Source: Schizochytrium sp. TIO01 (taxonomy: Eukaryota > Sar > Bigyra > Thraustochytrida > Thraustochytriidae). From it: DNA of 64,000 nucleotides. Where the stretch lies: NCBI GenBank assembly GCA_004764695.1, contig SMSO01000008.1:595001-659000 (forward strand), given 5' to 3'. Positions 1-10,740 of this stretch are shown piece after piece. The first letter of the stretch is position 1. Each line of letters begins with the position of its first letter. Position numbers and translations under genes: made by a program. The notes under the pieces are model-generated. The model searched no databases. It was not told where the DNA came from and saw only the letters and a list, made by a program, of their open reading frames with translations.

Positions 1-1738
1 GAGCCCGCTCTGCTTTAGCGTCAGGGGGAAACTTGTGAAAGCGGTCGTCTTGCGGGAAGGAGGACCGGGAGATGTTCTTTTCGCGGGACGAGAGTAGAAG
101 CACAGTATCAACGACATCGGTCTTTTGGCTAGAAGACATAGGGTCGAGTTCGTGCCGCGGGGTTTCCTCACGGTAGTAGTAAACCTTGACGCGGTTGCGA
201 AGAGCTTCACCAGCCATACTATCCTTGACGTCATTCATGTTATTCTCGATGCCTGTCTCAATTTCGCGCACGGAGACGGACACAGCACCAAAGTGTTTGC
301 TGATACGCTTGTTGAGGTCTTCGTCACACCATACACCCCATATGATTTGAGCAATTTCGATTGGGTCATTCGCCGGGATGACTGGAAGGTCTACACGAAC
401 ACTGCAGCGTTTTGCATTCTCTGCACTAACACCGTGGGGGAGGCGCTGGTACCGCATTTCAAGCTCAGGGTGGCCCTGGATGACACCCATGCGCCATGAA
501 GGGTCAGCCATACTAGTGGAGAGGAGGCCGAGGACTTGTGCGATAGCGGTGTCAGATCCTTGTTTGCACATGAGTTTCTTCGCGCTTGTGGACGTGGGGA
601 TGCCGTCTGCAATATGCTTGAATTTGGAGATAAAGCTCTTGTGCTCCATCAGTTCAGCGCGCAGCAAATCATTCTCCATACGAAGATCAATGGATCCTGT
701 CTCGCGCAGTGCCTGGACCTTCATTTGCAAGTCGGCAATGGTATTCAAGAAGGTTTCGCGCTCCTTCTCGAGTTTGACGTTCTTCTGTTTAAGCTCCTCG
801 AGCTCGCGTTTTCTTTTTGCACGAGTTGCACGACTGGCTGCTGCCACGGCTGCTCGGCGTTTTGCATCCTTGTCAACGCCTCCATTATTTACGCTGCCCG
901 TGTCATCAGCCGCAGGTGTCGGTGCTGGCGACAGTGCTGGCGGTGAGATTACTGGTGGTGGTGCCGCAGCTGCCGCGGCAGCAGCTGCTGCCGCTGCCGC
1001 GGCTGCTGTTGCTTTAGCAGTACCAGCTTTGGCCCTTCCTCTTCCTCTGCCAGTAGTCGTGGCTGGTGCGTCCGAAGCAGCTGCTGCTGCTTTTCGGCCT
1101 CTCGTTTTGGTTTCTGGCACCACTGCACTTGGCGCTGCTGCTGGCGGAGATCCAAGTTCCGGTCCAAGGTACGCTGGAATGGGAGGTTCCATAACTTGCC
1201 GCGGTGCTGCTGCTCCACGTCTCGCTTGCGGCGGTGGCTGCTGCTGAGGTGGCATTCCTGGCTGTTGCTGTTGCATGTGGTGCATGCCTGGGTTTAAGTT
1301 AACATTCATACCTCCTGCGCCCATATCGCCAAAATCCATGTTTGACGGCATTCCGCCTCGCGAAGGCCCCCCTGCCATTGCCATGTGGTGTGTGGCATAT
1401 GCCTGATGTGGGGTGTATTGTAGAGAGTGCCCCTGTTGCTGTGACATAGCGTGTGACTGATGCTGCTGTTGACCCATCATATGAAGGGGCATGCCACCCA
1501 TACCAGGGTGGCCTCCATTGCTGGAGGTTAGCGGTGCTCCATGGTGCACATTCATGTCAGGCCGGTGCATGCCGGGCATCATGCCAGGCATGCCTCCGCC
1601 GCGAGGAGGCTCCATCCAAGGAACGGGGGGTAGTGCGGCACCTTGCTGGTCCGCAGTCGGGATGGGCGCGCCCTGTTCATCTAGGAGAAGGTCCAGCTCC
1701 TCCCAGACGTACTCGCCTTGCGCGTTGGGTTTCTGCAT
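1..1738 (-). CDS. bZIP-like transcription factor, partial (3' end beyond the left edge)
   Basis: From an ATG at 1738 the minus-strand frame stays open for about 579 codons to the window edge, so the stop is outside. Residues 1-240 are low complexity, rich in Met, Gly, His, Gln and Pro. A polyalanine run lies near 241-260. A basic region at about 290-312 (SRATRAKRKR) leads into heptad-spaced leucines (ELEELKQKNVKLEKE) to about 350, giving the bZIP spacing Arg-x9-Leu. About 230 further residues contain no domain I recognise. bZIP proteins dimerise through the zipper and bind DNA in the nucleus. Oddity: the position of the normally invariant Asn in N-x7-R is occupied by Arg. The open frame and zipper are seen; the regulatory role is inferred from the family. 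Later Met codons are possible starts, but 1738 is the first. Confidence 0.82.
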   Translation of the reverse strand, partial: MQKPNAQGEYVWEELDLLLDEQGAPIPTADQQGAALPPVPWMEPPRGGGMPGMMPGMHRPDMNVHHGAPLTSSNGGHPGMGGMPLHMMGQQQHQSHAMSQQQGHSLQYTPHQAYATHHMAMAGGPSRGGMPSNMDFGDMGAGGMNVNLNPGMHHMQQQQPGMPPQQQPPPQARRGAAAPRQVMEPPIPAYLGPELGSPPAAAPSAVVPETKTRGRKAAAAASDAPATTTGRGRGRAKAGTAKATAAAAAAAAAAAAAAAPPPVISPPALSPAPTPAADDTGSVNNGGVDKDAKRRAAVAAASRATRAKRKRELEELKQKNVKLEKERETFLNTIADLQMKVQALRETGSIDLRMENDLLRAELMEHKSFISKFKHIADGIPTSTSAKKLMCKQGSDTAIAQVLGLLSTSMADPSWRMGVIQGHPELEMRYQRLPHGVSAENAKRCSVRVDLPVIPANDPIEIAQIIWGVWCDEDLNKRISKHFGAVSVSVREIETGIENNMNDVKDSMAGEALRNRVKVYYYREETPRHELDPMSSSQKTDVVDTVLLLSSREKNISRSSFPQDDRFHKFPPDAKAERA

Positions 1739-2291
1739 GGTGCTTTAGTCGAAGAGCCCAGACTAGTGCTGGTAGGGTTTATCTGTCGTTGGGAGTTTAT
1801 TGCTGCACTCTGTTTGCGTAGAAGCAAGGCACTTCGAGGAGGGATTGAATTCAGTGCCAAAAACCTTACAGTTACGATCTCAGGATGCAGATCGTGATGG
1901 CCAAATTCCTTCAATCTCGTCAACGATCCACTTTTGACCTCCAATTTGTCAAGTTGAAGAAAACTAGTTAAGCAAACACGCAGGCGTGCGTGAAATCTGA
2001 ACCGTTGAGTACTGTTTTGGAAACGTTCCCTGCTATATGATTCAACGTCAGTTCTGGTACCTTCGCGCAAACCGAGAGGTAAATATTCTGGCTGTCGATC
2101 TAAATTACTGTTGTCTTTATGAACTAGTATCGCTCCAAAAATTCTTGAACTGGGAAATCCCACACCACAAAGACCCGAATCAAAATCAACAAGTTTCCTG
2201 TGACGAAGGAAACTGCAGCAACAATGCCAGGTTGCAAGTGGCTTCGAATGAAGTCCTGCCTTGAGTTCAATTGATCAAAGGATTGACGGAT

Positions 2292-2344
2292 CGATGGATG
2301 GATAGATAGATAGATAGATAGGTAGGTAGGTAGGTAGGTAGATA
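2292..2344. repeat. GATA/GGTA tetranucleotide microsatellite
   Basis: A run of GATG, GATA and then GGTA units. The change of unit along the run suggests point mutation followed by expansion of the new unit. Confidence 0.9.
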
Positions 2345-4254
2345 AGATATATGAGGGAGAAGCCGAGGGAGGAGAGGGATAGAATCTCAACTCCACCGCT
2401 TAGCCCAACCGAAGTGACCCGGCGAGTAAGCGGATATCAGAGCCAAGGTCCTCGTCAAGACCTTCGCGACGACAATACACCGTCAAAGGTCCGCAAGCTT
2501 GCTCTCGAAGCGCTTTCTTGGCGTCGAGGAGTCAAGAAAGCCACAGAGGAAAGTAAAGAAATGAAAAAAGAAACTAAGAAACAAAGAGAAGAAAAAGAAT
2601 GATTCGAGCGCTCCAATCCAATGAACACAAGTCACAGCCACCCAGAGGCTGCAGCCGCACTGAAGTGCCGGCTCAGCGGCAAGCGGTGGCCTTTAGGCCT
2701 TGCAGGAGATCGCCGCAGGCGCCCTGAGCTGCCACCCACCGTGCGAGCAACCGGCCGCGCGGGAGGATGAAGGTCTGTCTCGCGCCTGCTCTCCCTTCAG
2801 TCCAGGGCAGCGCCTCTTTATTTACTTCATAGAACCATCACGAACCCCTTATTATTTATCTTGCGTTCCACATGTTCCTTGTAATCCGAAGGTTCTCAAT
2901 GTTCTCAACATTCCACTGGTGCTGTACGAATTACAGATAGCTACGAACTAATATTGACCATCAGATAAACTTGTATACAGATTTGCTGCCAGAGGCCTTC
3001 GCACTAAGAGAGCGCAGGCGCGCACATGAGGCGGCGCGGAAACCAGAGGCCGGAAACAGGACGGAGGCTCTCGCGAGCCGCGGAAGGGGCGCAAGGAAGG
3101 CCAAATAAGCCTCCAGGAGGAGAGGACCCGCGGCTTTGTCAGGGACGGGGCGCGAAAGAACGGAGGCGCCTCACAGCGAGAGACTCGTGGGCGCAAGTGG
3201 GGCTCTGGAGGAGTGTGGAGAACCAAGAATATCACGGCTAATGAAGTATATCCTCGCCTAACCTCGAGTACACACTCAACTCCCCACCCGAACAGGCGCA
3301 GAACGTTCTCCGTAATACCGCCGTTGGTATTCACTACCAAAGTGCAATAAACGTTCGTTCTCAACTCATACTTTCCGTCTCCACATAGGGCTTCAATAGA
3401 TATCGTTATGATCTCCCTGCGACCCTTCGATATTTTCCCTTCCTTCTTTTTCCCCTCCCACGCGGCCTTTTCCCCCTTAAGTCCTGCGGCCTTTTGGTCC
3501 TCTTCTAAAGAGCGTGAAATTTGCTACTAGTTTACCCACGTTTAACTAGCTTGAAATACTCCCAGTGGGGACAAGACCATGAAATACGTGGGGACTCTTC
3601 GATGTTCAGGTTGGCACCTAGTGCTCTGAATAGGCGATAATCTACCATCGGCGTTTCTCATAGGTAAGCGCTAGCCTAGTAAGTCCTACGACTCAGCTAC
3701 CTGGCCCTAGTGTAAGTATTAGTGGCTCTAGGTGCCTCCTACGACCTATGGAAAATATCATTTAAAGGGAAAGTAGTCTAGGAATGCTTAGTGATACAAT
3801 AACAGCCCAACGGTGATAATATTAGTAATAGAGATAGGCCTCACAAAGACCTTACTAACTACTAACTTGGAAAATGAAAGAAACTGAAAAGGAAACAGAT
3901 AATGCCACCTTTCAGTTTGCTTACTTATTTCTGTTCGAGTTTCAAGTTTTTTCTAAAGATATGACTCGGATAATCAATAAAAATCAATGAAATCATATCT
4001 TTTACGAATAAAAAAAGAAGATCAGACCAGCAATGATGAAATTGGTCATGAATGAAACTGATCATTTCATTTCGTGCTAATTTGCGAATTCATAACCTGG
4101 GAGAGAACCATCCTAAATTAAGACGCAGAGCGCATCGCTCTCCACATCGCTCGCATCCTTCGCAGCTACCTCCTCTTCATCATCGTGGCCAGCTTAACAA
4201 ATAGAAAGTCCCTTCCAAGGAAAAGGAAACCATTCGCTTTATGAGACAAAACCC

Positions 4255-4478
4255 AACAAACATACAAACATACAAACGGCTTCAACCAATCAAGCAAACA
4301 TACAAATAAACATACATATACATACAAACATTTCAATCAAACATACAAAGACATATAAACAGCTTCAATCAAACATACATATACATACATATACATACAT
4401 ATACATACAGACATACAAACAGCTTCAATGAATGAATGAATCAATCAATGAATCATACAATGAATCAATGAATCAATG

Positions 4479-4533
<55 letters not shown>

Positions 4534-4540
4534 GAATCAT
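4255..4540. repeat. compound ACAT / AATC / AATG microsatellite
   Basis: About 280 nt of interspersed ACAT-type units (4258-4420) followed by AATG/AATC units (4427-4540), the last third being a nearly pure AATC run. Blocks carrying the word CAGCTTCAAT recur between the repeats, so short segments seem to have been copied as well as single units. Confidence 0.9.
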
Positions 4541-4779
4541 ACAAATAATCAGCTCCAATCGGAAGCAAGGCGCCATCCCCCCTCACAAACCTTGTATGCA
4601 AACCATAAAAGCGAACTGCCGCTACCAGTGGCTACCGGCTGCTATCCATTAGGACCCTCCTACCCTCCGCTAGAGAGGCCCATCAGGTCTCCATTATTGC
4701 TGTACACAATCGTGGCGCGGCGCAGCCTCGCCGGGGCTCTGAGGCCTGCATGTGGCCGCACGCCAGCCGGCAGGCCTGG

Positions 4780-4860
4780 CAGGCAGGCAGGCAGGCAGGC
4801 AGGCAGGCCGGCCAGCGTCGACTCCTCAGCGTTCCGCCTCGCCTCGCCTCGCCTCGCCTC
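4780..4860. repeat. AGGC tetranucleotide and CGCCT pentanucleotide runs
   Basis: An AGGC run (about 4780-4808) is followed after a short unique spacer by five CGCCT units (about 4835-4860), inside a GC-rich island. The open frames across it (SerArg/GlyArg-type repeats) are by-products of the repeats. Confidence 0.85.
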
Positions 4861-7800
4861 GTCAGCAGCTGCCGTGGCGATGGCGATGGCTTCGACGGCA
4901 GCGCGGTCCCAGGCCTTTCCAGTAGCAGTCAGCTATTGACGGCTAGCAGTGCTGTAATTTCGCGCTCTTAAGTGTAAGGCAGATGTGTGGTGAGGAGCGA
5001 CGGCGATGGCGATCTGCAGAAGATTGGTTGCTTGAGATGCGAATGGCGCAGCGTCGCGGAGGGCGGAGAGGTCGCGGCTCCGGCAGAAGGTTCGTGCAGT
5101 GCATGCAATAAAATCGCGAACGGCGCCGCGCAATTTTGGGCCGCCGGTGGGCATTTGCAAGGCACCCCGAATGATGACCCGCCGCACGCACATTTGGACC
5201 ACCGCGGCGGCGCCAAATCAGACTTTGGAGAGGACATCGTCGTTGCGCAGAAGAGACCTGTGAACCGAGACGGCAAAAGCGGCGAGGGCATCGAAGCAGA
5301 AGGCGACGCAGGCTGGATTTGGGGGAATGCGGATTCGTCGCATGCCCGTTTGGCTGGCCCAGGCTGTGTGGTGAGGAGTGCTGGGCAGATCATGCAGGTT
5401 GCAAGCGTGCCGTGCCATGGCAGTTGCTCTTGCGAGTGAGTGAGATTTGCGTGAAGATGCGAAGATTGGTAGCGACGCTGGCGCCCAAAGTTTAGTCTAC
5501 ACAGGATTTCGTGCGGTTTTGTTTCTATTTTGTAAATAACACATTTTTGTTGGTAGTAAATCAAAAGCTAACTTGAAGACCATAGCATAAAAGAGAATGA
5601 AGCATGATGACACCTCGTTTCCAAACTTCAGCGGCAAGGGGAACCCTTCTTTTGCTCAGAACCACATGATATATCGCGAAACCGCATTGGCTACAGCTGA
5701 CCGTCCGTCAGATCGGCCGTTCAACTAGTGCAAAAGCAAGCCTGCCATCGCTGGGGCGCGAACCAGTAGAAAGCAAGGCCTACGTCCACATTCACTGTTA
5801 AGAAAAGCCCACTTCGCAAGAAGAAGAACCAGCCAGCTACCCAATGAATTGCTTGCCTGCAGAATAACTAAGACCATCGACCGTCAGTAATTGGATTGAA
5901 GCGCAGTTCGTCATTTTATAGCGTAGTAGCCACAGAACACCACCGTCGATATCGCTGACCGCTCTTGCGAGCGAGGGAAGACACGACCAAGGCTCGCAAT
6001 ACGAGTCAGCATGGTCCTGGCGATACCTGGGTAGTCGCTTTATTGCATCATCGATCGCGCCATCATTCCGTTGGTCAAAGTAATAGCGAGGCTACAGAAA
6101 TGCGCTGTCATGCATGATCTGTTTATCACGCATGAGACTCGCGATCATCACAGCTTCGGAGTCCCTCCAGAGGACCAACCAGGGCGCTGCATCGCCTGCT
6201 GATCAAAGGACCATTCTGACAAATTTCTCAAAATTCATGGGCTAGCAAAACAAGTATCTAGCTAGTGCAATAGGAGCCGCTGGGATTATCGTGTCTTGTG
6301 CTTCGAGGGCTTCCTCGACCATTTCCAACTCGAAGGAGATAAAGCTCCTTCTCTTGCTTCCACGACCGCGTCCTTCTCCCTGAATGCCATCAAAGACCTC
6401 TCGATGCCAACGAGCTCTGCTCTCTCTTAGAGGCCATAGATCGTAGGGAATCAATCTCAAACACCACAAACCCCGCCATGAACATCCCAATGCCTTGAAC
6501 TGGGCGCCAGAGCGAGTTGTAGTTTATAGCCTGATAGTTTGCTTCACTGCATTTCAAGGCGAATGATTGAAGCTTGAAGTGGGGAGCAAGCTAGGTAGGT
6601 TGATGGCCGTGCTGAGCCCTGGTCTCCTTCCGATAGCTCTGCTAATAAGCAGCAATGGCTTCCTTGAACCAGCTGCCTCCAGCGACGTCTTGCAGGAAGC
6701 TCCGGCGTCGAGGACTCGGGCCCATAACTTGCGCAAGCGTCGGCTGAAGATCGGTTTCGACTCCGGGCTCAGTAAAATAAATACCTAGGAACCTACGCTC
6801 TAGGCTGGAGAGCGGGCATCCAGCCGTACCCAGCGTCGAGCTCAGCATTGGCTATGGCTCGAGCCGAAGGCACATTTCCAAGATTTTCTTTCTTCGTCGC
6901 TATCTATATATCTCTAGAGCTAGAGTTTACAGCATCAGGAGACTTTGTGCTCCGAAGTAGCGATGCTGGGGAGAGTAACAAGTCTAGCTTGGCGAGCCTT
7001 TAGGATTTGTTGCCCCGAATGATGGTGCATAGTCAACAATCGTGACTCAAAGCCAGAGCATCGGTGTATAGTATAATAGAGAGGGATGGAGTGGAGGGCT
7101 AGTGGTAATAGTAGTTTCCTGGTGAAGCGGAGCACATTTACATGTGGCCTGTGGTGATTGATTGTCTTGGGGAGGCGCAAGCTCAACGTCTTTTGCTATC
7201 TGATATAGTAGTAGGTATGAAAGGAGAATTTCCAAGCGGAAATCGCTGTCTGGGGTGCCGAACAATAGCTCAGCAATTTCCTCAAGAGCAAGAATAATAT
7301 CTCAAATTTGTTGCAGCTCTAGGTTTTGTTTGTCACGAGTCAGAATATAGTTTAATAGTATAAATGTTGTGAAAAATTATCTCTTCGCACAAGGCAGCTA
7401 GCTGTTTTGCCCCATCTATTCCAGAGTTGATCTTTTAACAATAGCCTACATCAATTTAGCAGTCTCCCTTCGAAACATGTTTGAAGAGAACGCAAGGAAA
7501 CGACAAGTAGGTCAACACTGGAAAACGTGCATTCCTTGTCGTAGTCTATTATGCACCCGACCTTTGCAATACAGAATGTTGCTTTTGCCAAACTAATTGG
7601 ACGCAAGTAGGTGTTCTTCTGTTGTTGTTTTTGATATTGAGATACGAGCATTCGCAATCATTTGCAAGGTTTCCTCATTTGTTGGTACGTGTTCATACAT
7701 GTTCGCCTGCAACAAAACGATATACGCTCACTGGTGGAAAACCCTGCCCAGTATCGATTATCGATTTCAACCTGAGTTTTCGAGGCATCTTATTCCGAAC

Positions 7801-8061
7801 GCTATAATCGAATGTGATTTCGCGTGGTACTACCAGGGAGGCCTTTGGATTTGTCATCCATCTTCCATGGAAATGTTGTCGTTTATCGGCCAAGTTAAGT
7901 TATCGTCCACCACCAGCTCCGAGCCGAGCAGATCCGAGGGCCGATTGGCACCAAATCTCAATTGGCTCTGCCCAATATCGTCCACGCATCGCACGCTGCC
8001 CCATATCTCCTCATGGGCTGAAGCCACCGGCAAATGTGCCGCTCTTGAGTCCACGGAATGA

Positions 8062-8156
8062 CATTCATTCATACATCCATTCATACATTCATGCCAAGGC
8101 CGAAATGTCGCCCCACTTCGAAATTAATGAATGAATGAATGAAATGAATGAATACC
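8062..8156. repeat. inverted ATTC/GAAT microsatellite pair
   Basis: CATTCATTCATAC-type repeats at 8062-8092 are followed about 35 nt later by GAATGAATGAATG-type repeats to 8156. The two arms are complementary and could form a long hairpin in DNA or RNA. Confidence 0.8.
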
Positions 8157-8224
8157 ATGGTCGCAAGCCTGCCGTGGTCGCCCCAGCCGCCGCGAACGAG
8201 AATTGGCGGCAGAGATCAGAGTCT

Positions 8225-8335
8225 GAATGGCCATCGATATCTTCATCGATCTCTTCATCGATCTGCAAAGAGCGCAAAATCTGCAATGCCATGAAATCAT
8301 GAAATCATGAAACCATGAAATCATGAAATCATTTC
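8225..8335. repeat. CTTCATCGAT and ATGAAATC direct repeats
   Basis: Three copies of a TTCATCGAT word (8229-8262) are followed by five copies of an 8-9 nt ATGAAATC word (8291-8332). No coding function is apparent. Confidence 0.75.
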
Positions 8336-10335
8336 ACTTCTTCTTCTTCATCATCGCCTCCCTTCGAGCTGTCCTCTCTAGCTTCAACGCCCACTGCCTC
8401 TCACCTCCCCAGTGGGGCCAGAGGAGGTACTCCCGCCGAGCACACTTCTTAAAAGTCAGCAGACCTGCGGCACATAGGGGGAACAAGGGCGGCTGCGGAG
8501 GTTTCAGCGCAACAGGTACACAACAGCCGGCGGTGTCACTTCGCAGGCACCCGTAGCATAAGGTGGCGATGGGGAAGGTGTGGGCCAGTGGGTTCAGAGG
8601 GGTAATCTGTCTCTGTAAATCCACAGTAGACACAGAAGGTTCACTTTGGCCCCTTGAAAAAAGGTACAGTGACGTGGGAGGAGAGGGATCTTCCCAAAGC
8701 CGATTCACAAAGAAGGGAGAGACTGTGGCTGGAAAGGTAACCACCGCGAGGTAGAACAGAAAAAGCCCAAAAGAAAAACTCAAAGAAAACCCTCCTTCAA
8801 GATCAAGCCTCTGAAGGCGCCGCTTTGACTCCGCGGCGCTTCGCCAAGGCCACCAGCTCCGTCCTTGGTGCCTCCTTTTCCCCTTATTTTACCCTATTCT
8901 CGAATATCTTCGCTCGTCTCGTTACAGCGATTGATTTCCATTGTCATCTTTGTTTCGCAATTCGGTTTTGCAATTCGGTTCTGCAATTTCAATTTCTGTT
9001 TTAGTTTTAATTTTAATTTTCATTTTCATTTTTAAGTTTTTTGTTTTTCTTCCTTTTTAAATAATTTTTTCCCCTTTTTTTCCTTTCCAAAGTTTCTCTT
9101 TTTGGGTTTCCAATTTATCGTTTTCACTTTTCGAGCGATTCTCTCATTTCGCGACTCGAAGAGGCTTCGGCAATTCTGATCTCCTCGCCAGCAACGGCGC
9201 CGTGGATACGACCTAATCGTCTCCCGCCCGGCCTCGAGGGCCTCCCAAGAGCCCCGCTTCGTTCGCTCAGCTCGAAGCCTGCGAGTCTCCAATTCTCGCC
9301 CGCTGGGCAGGAAAGGAGCGGCGAGGAGGAAAAACTGTTCATCGAAATCACCCCCGCCCTCGTAACCGAAACATTAGTAGTGCTATAGTCCCGTCCCTCG
9401 ACTAGGGGAAAAGGTAGGGCCGGTAGGAGCCGGAGGGGCCAAAAAGAGGCCTAAAAAGGGGCCCAAAGCAGGCGGAAGAGAGCGTGAGAGAAACAAAGAG
9501 AGATTGTTGAAGAGGCCAGCGAGACCAACTCCGACTCGGGCGCCCTCGAGCCGGCGGCGGCGGCACTGCGGAGGCGGAGCGAAGCTCGGAGGCAGTGTCA
9601 GCCTCCCCGCAGGCAGAAGAAGTCCAGCGCGAGAGCCGCAGGGCTGGGCGAAGGCCGGCCGCGACGCGACGCCCGGAAGAGCTTCCGCGATCTGAGGCGG
9701 CCTCTTCCTTTTGTTTTGTTCTTCTATTTCTTCTTATTATTCTCTGCTTGTTCGCTTTGGCGTTCTCATCGCCATCGCAGCCGCCCCGGCACTTTTGCAG
9801 AAACAGACCCTGGGGCTGAGGGAAAGGCCTTTGCCAACCGACGTGCAGCTAGGCAGCCCTGAGTTGCCTGGACCTCTGCTCCAACGTGCCGAAAGGACCT
9901 CGCGAAGAGACACGGAGAAGGTGGGAAAAGATAGAAACTTGGATATCGAGAGGAATAACTAAAACCAAGACTTATTAGACAGCCAGAGAGGCGTAGCAAA
10001 GGAGAACCAAAAACGATTGTCGTTGTCCAATATCCTAAAGAGGATTTTTGGAGGAGAGACTACCTTTTATAGCTTAATCGACTGGTGAATTCATTGACGG
10101 ATAGACTGATTGATTTGTGAAAGGTTTCTTCGTCCGTACTTTGACTCCTTTCAATTTGGTTGTGTGTATTTTTGCATAGTTTTTCCGTTTTTGGTCGTGT
10201 TGCATTTGTTGAAGCTCGCTTGTGCGTAATACCCGTTCGCTGCTGTGTGTGGTTTGCGGGGTTGTTCAAGAGGAGGTCCATTTGCAGAAGGGAAACTCGA
10301 ATTTCAGCCTCGCGAATTCATCTACTGGGCTTGGT

Positions 10336-10367
<32 letters not shown>

Positions 10368-10740
10368 GGTAGAGATCATCATATTTTGCATTGGGCATCT
10401 CATATTACTTGCGCTGTACCTTGTGAACTTCAGTGACAAGGTATTATCACATCGTTCTGAGAGCGTCTTAAGTGCCGCTAGAGAATCGTTCAAGGCAAGG
10501 AACTGGTTTCTTTTCTTGCCTCGCTGACCTGACTCGTTGAGGCACGCCATCCCCTCTTGAGATTATCTTTGGCGTTCTACAACAAGTCTGTGTAACTAGA
10601 CTAGCTAGCTGACTAGCTGACTCAGTTTGTTTTACCCGTTTAAGCTAGGGATCACTGAAGCAGCGAAATTAGCCAACCTCCGTACTGGTAGTTCGCGCGT
10701 GCAAAAATACAACTAGGATTGGTGTTCAACTATAATTGTC

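Larger units (their letters stand above)
1739..10740. other. gene-poor intergenic region (9 kb)
   Basis: No gene could be supported here. Short open frames occur on both strands, mainly in GC-rich islands at about 2.6-3.2, 4.7-5.4, 8.4-8.8 and 9.1-9.9 kb. They overlap one another antisense, lack recognisable domains and look like chance. The left part should hold the promoter of the bZIP gene and the right part the promoter and leader of the ZZ/bromodomain gene. Several simple repeats are listed separately. Confidence 0.6.

Noticed and set aside
4987-5439. 150-codon plus-strand frame and overlapping 198-codon minus-strand frame
   Set aside because: Both strands are open through the same GC-rich island, neither protein resembles anything or has ordered domains, and both include repeat-derived sequence. 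Chance frames are more likely.
5740-5790. Possible T-loop of a minus-strand tRNA (GGTTCGCGCCCC)
   Set aside because: No matching acceptor 5' strand is found at the right distance, and the putative T-stem pairs poorly.
10222-10527. 101-codon frame with a Ser run before the bromodomain gene
   Set aside because: The Ser run is an in-frame reading of a TTC/CTT repeat; there is no domain. It probably belongs to the leader of the next gene.
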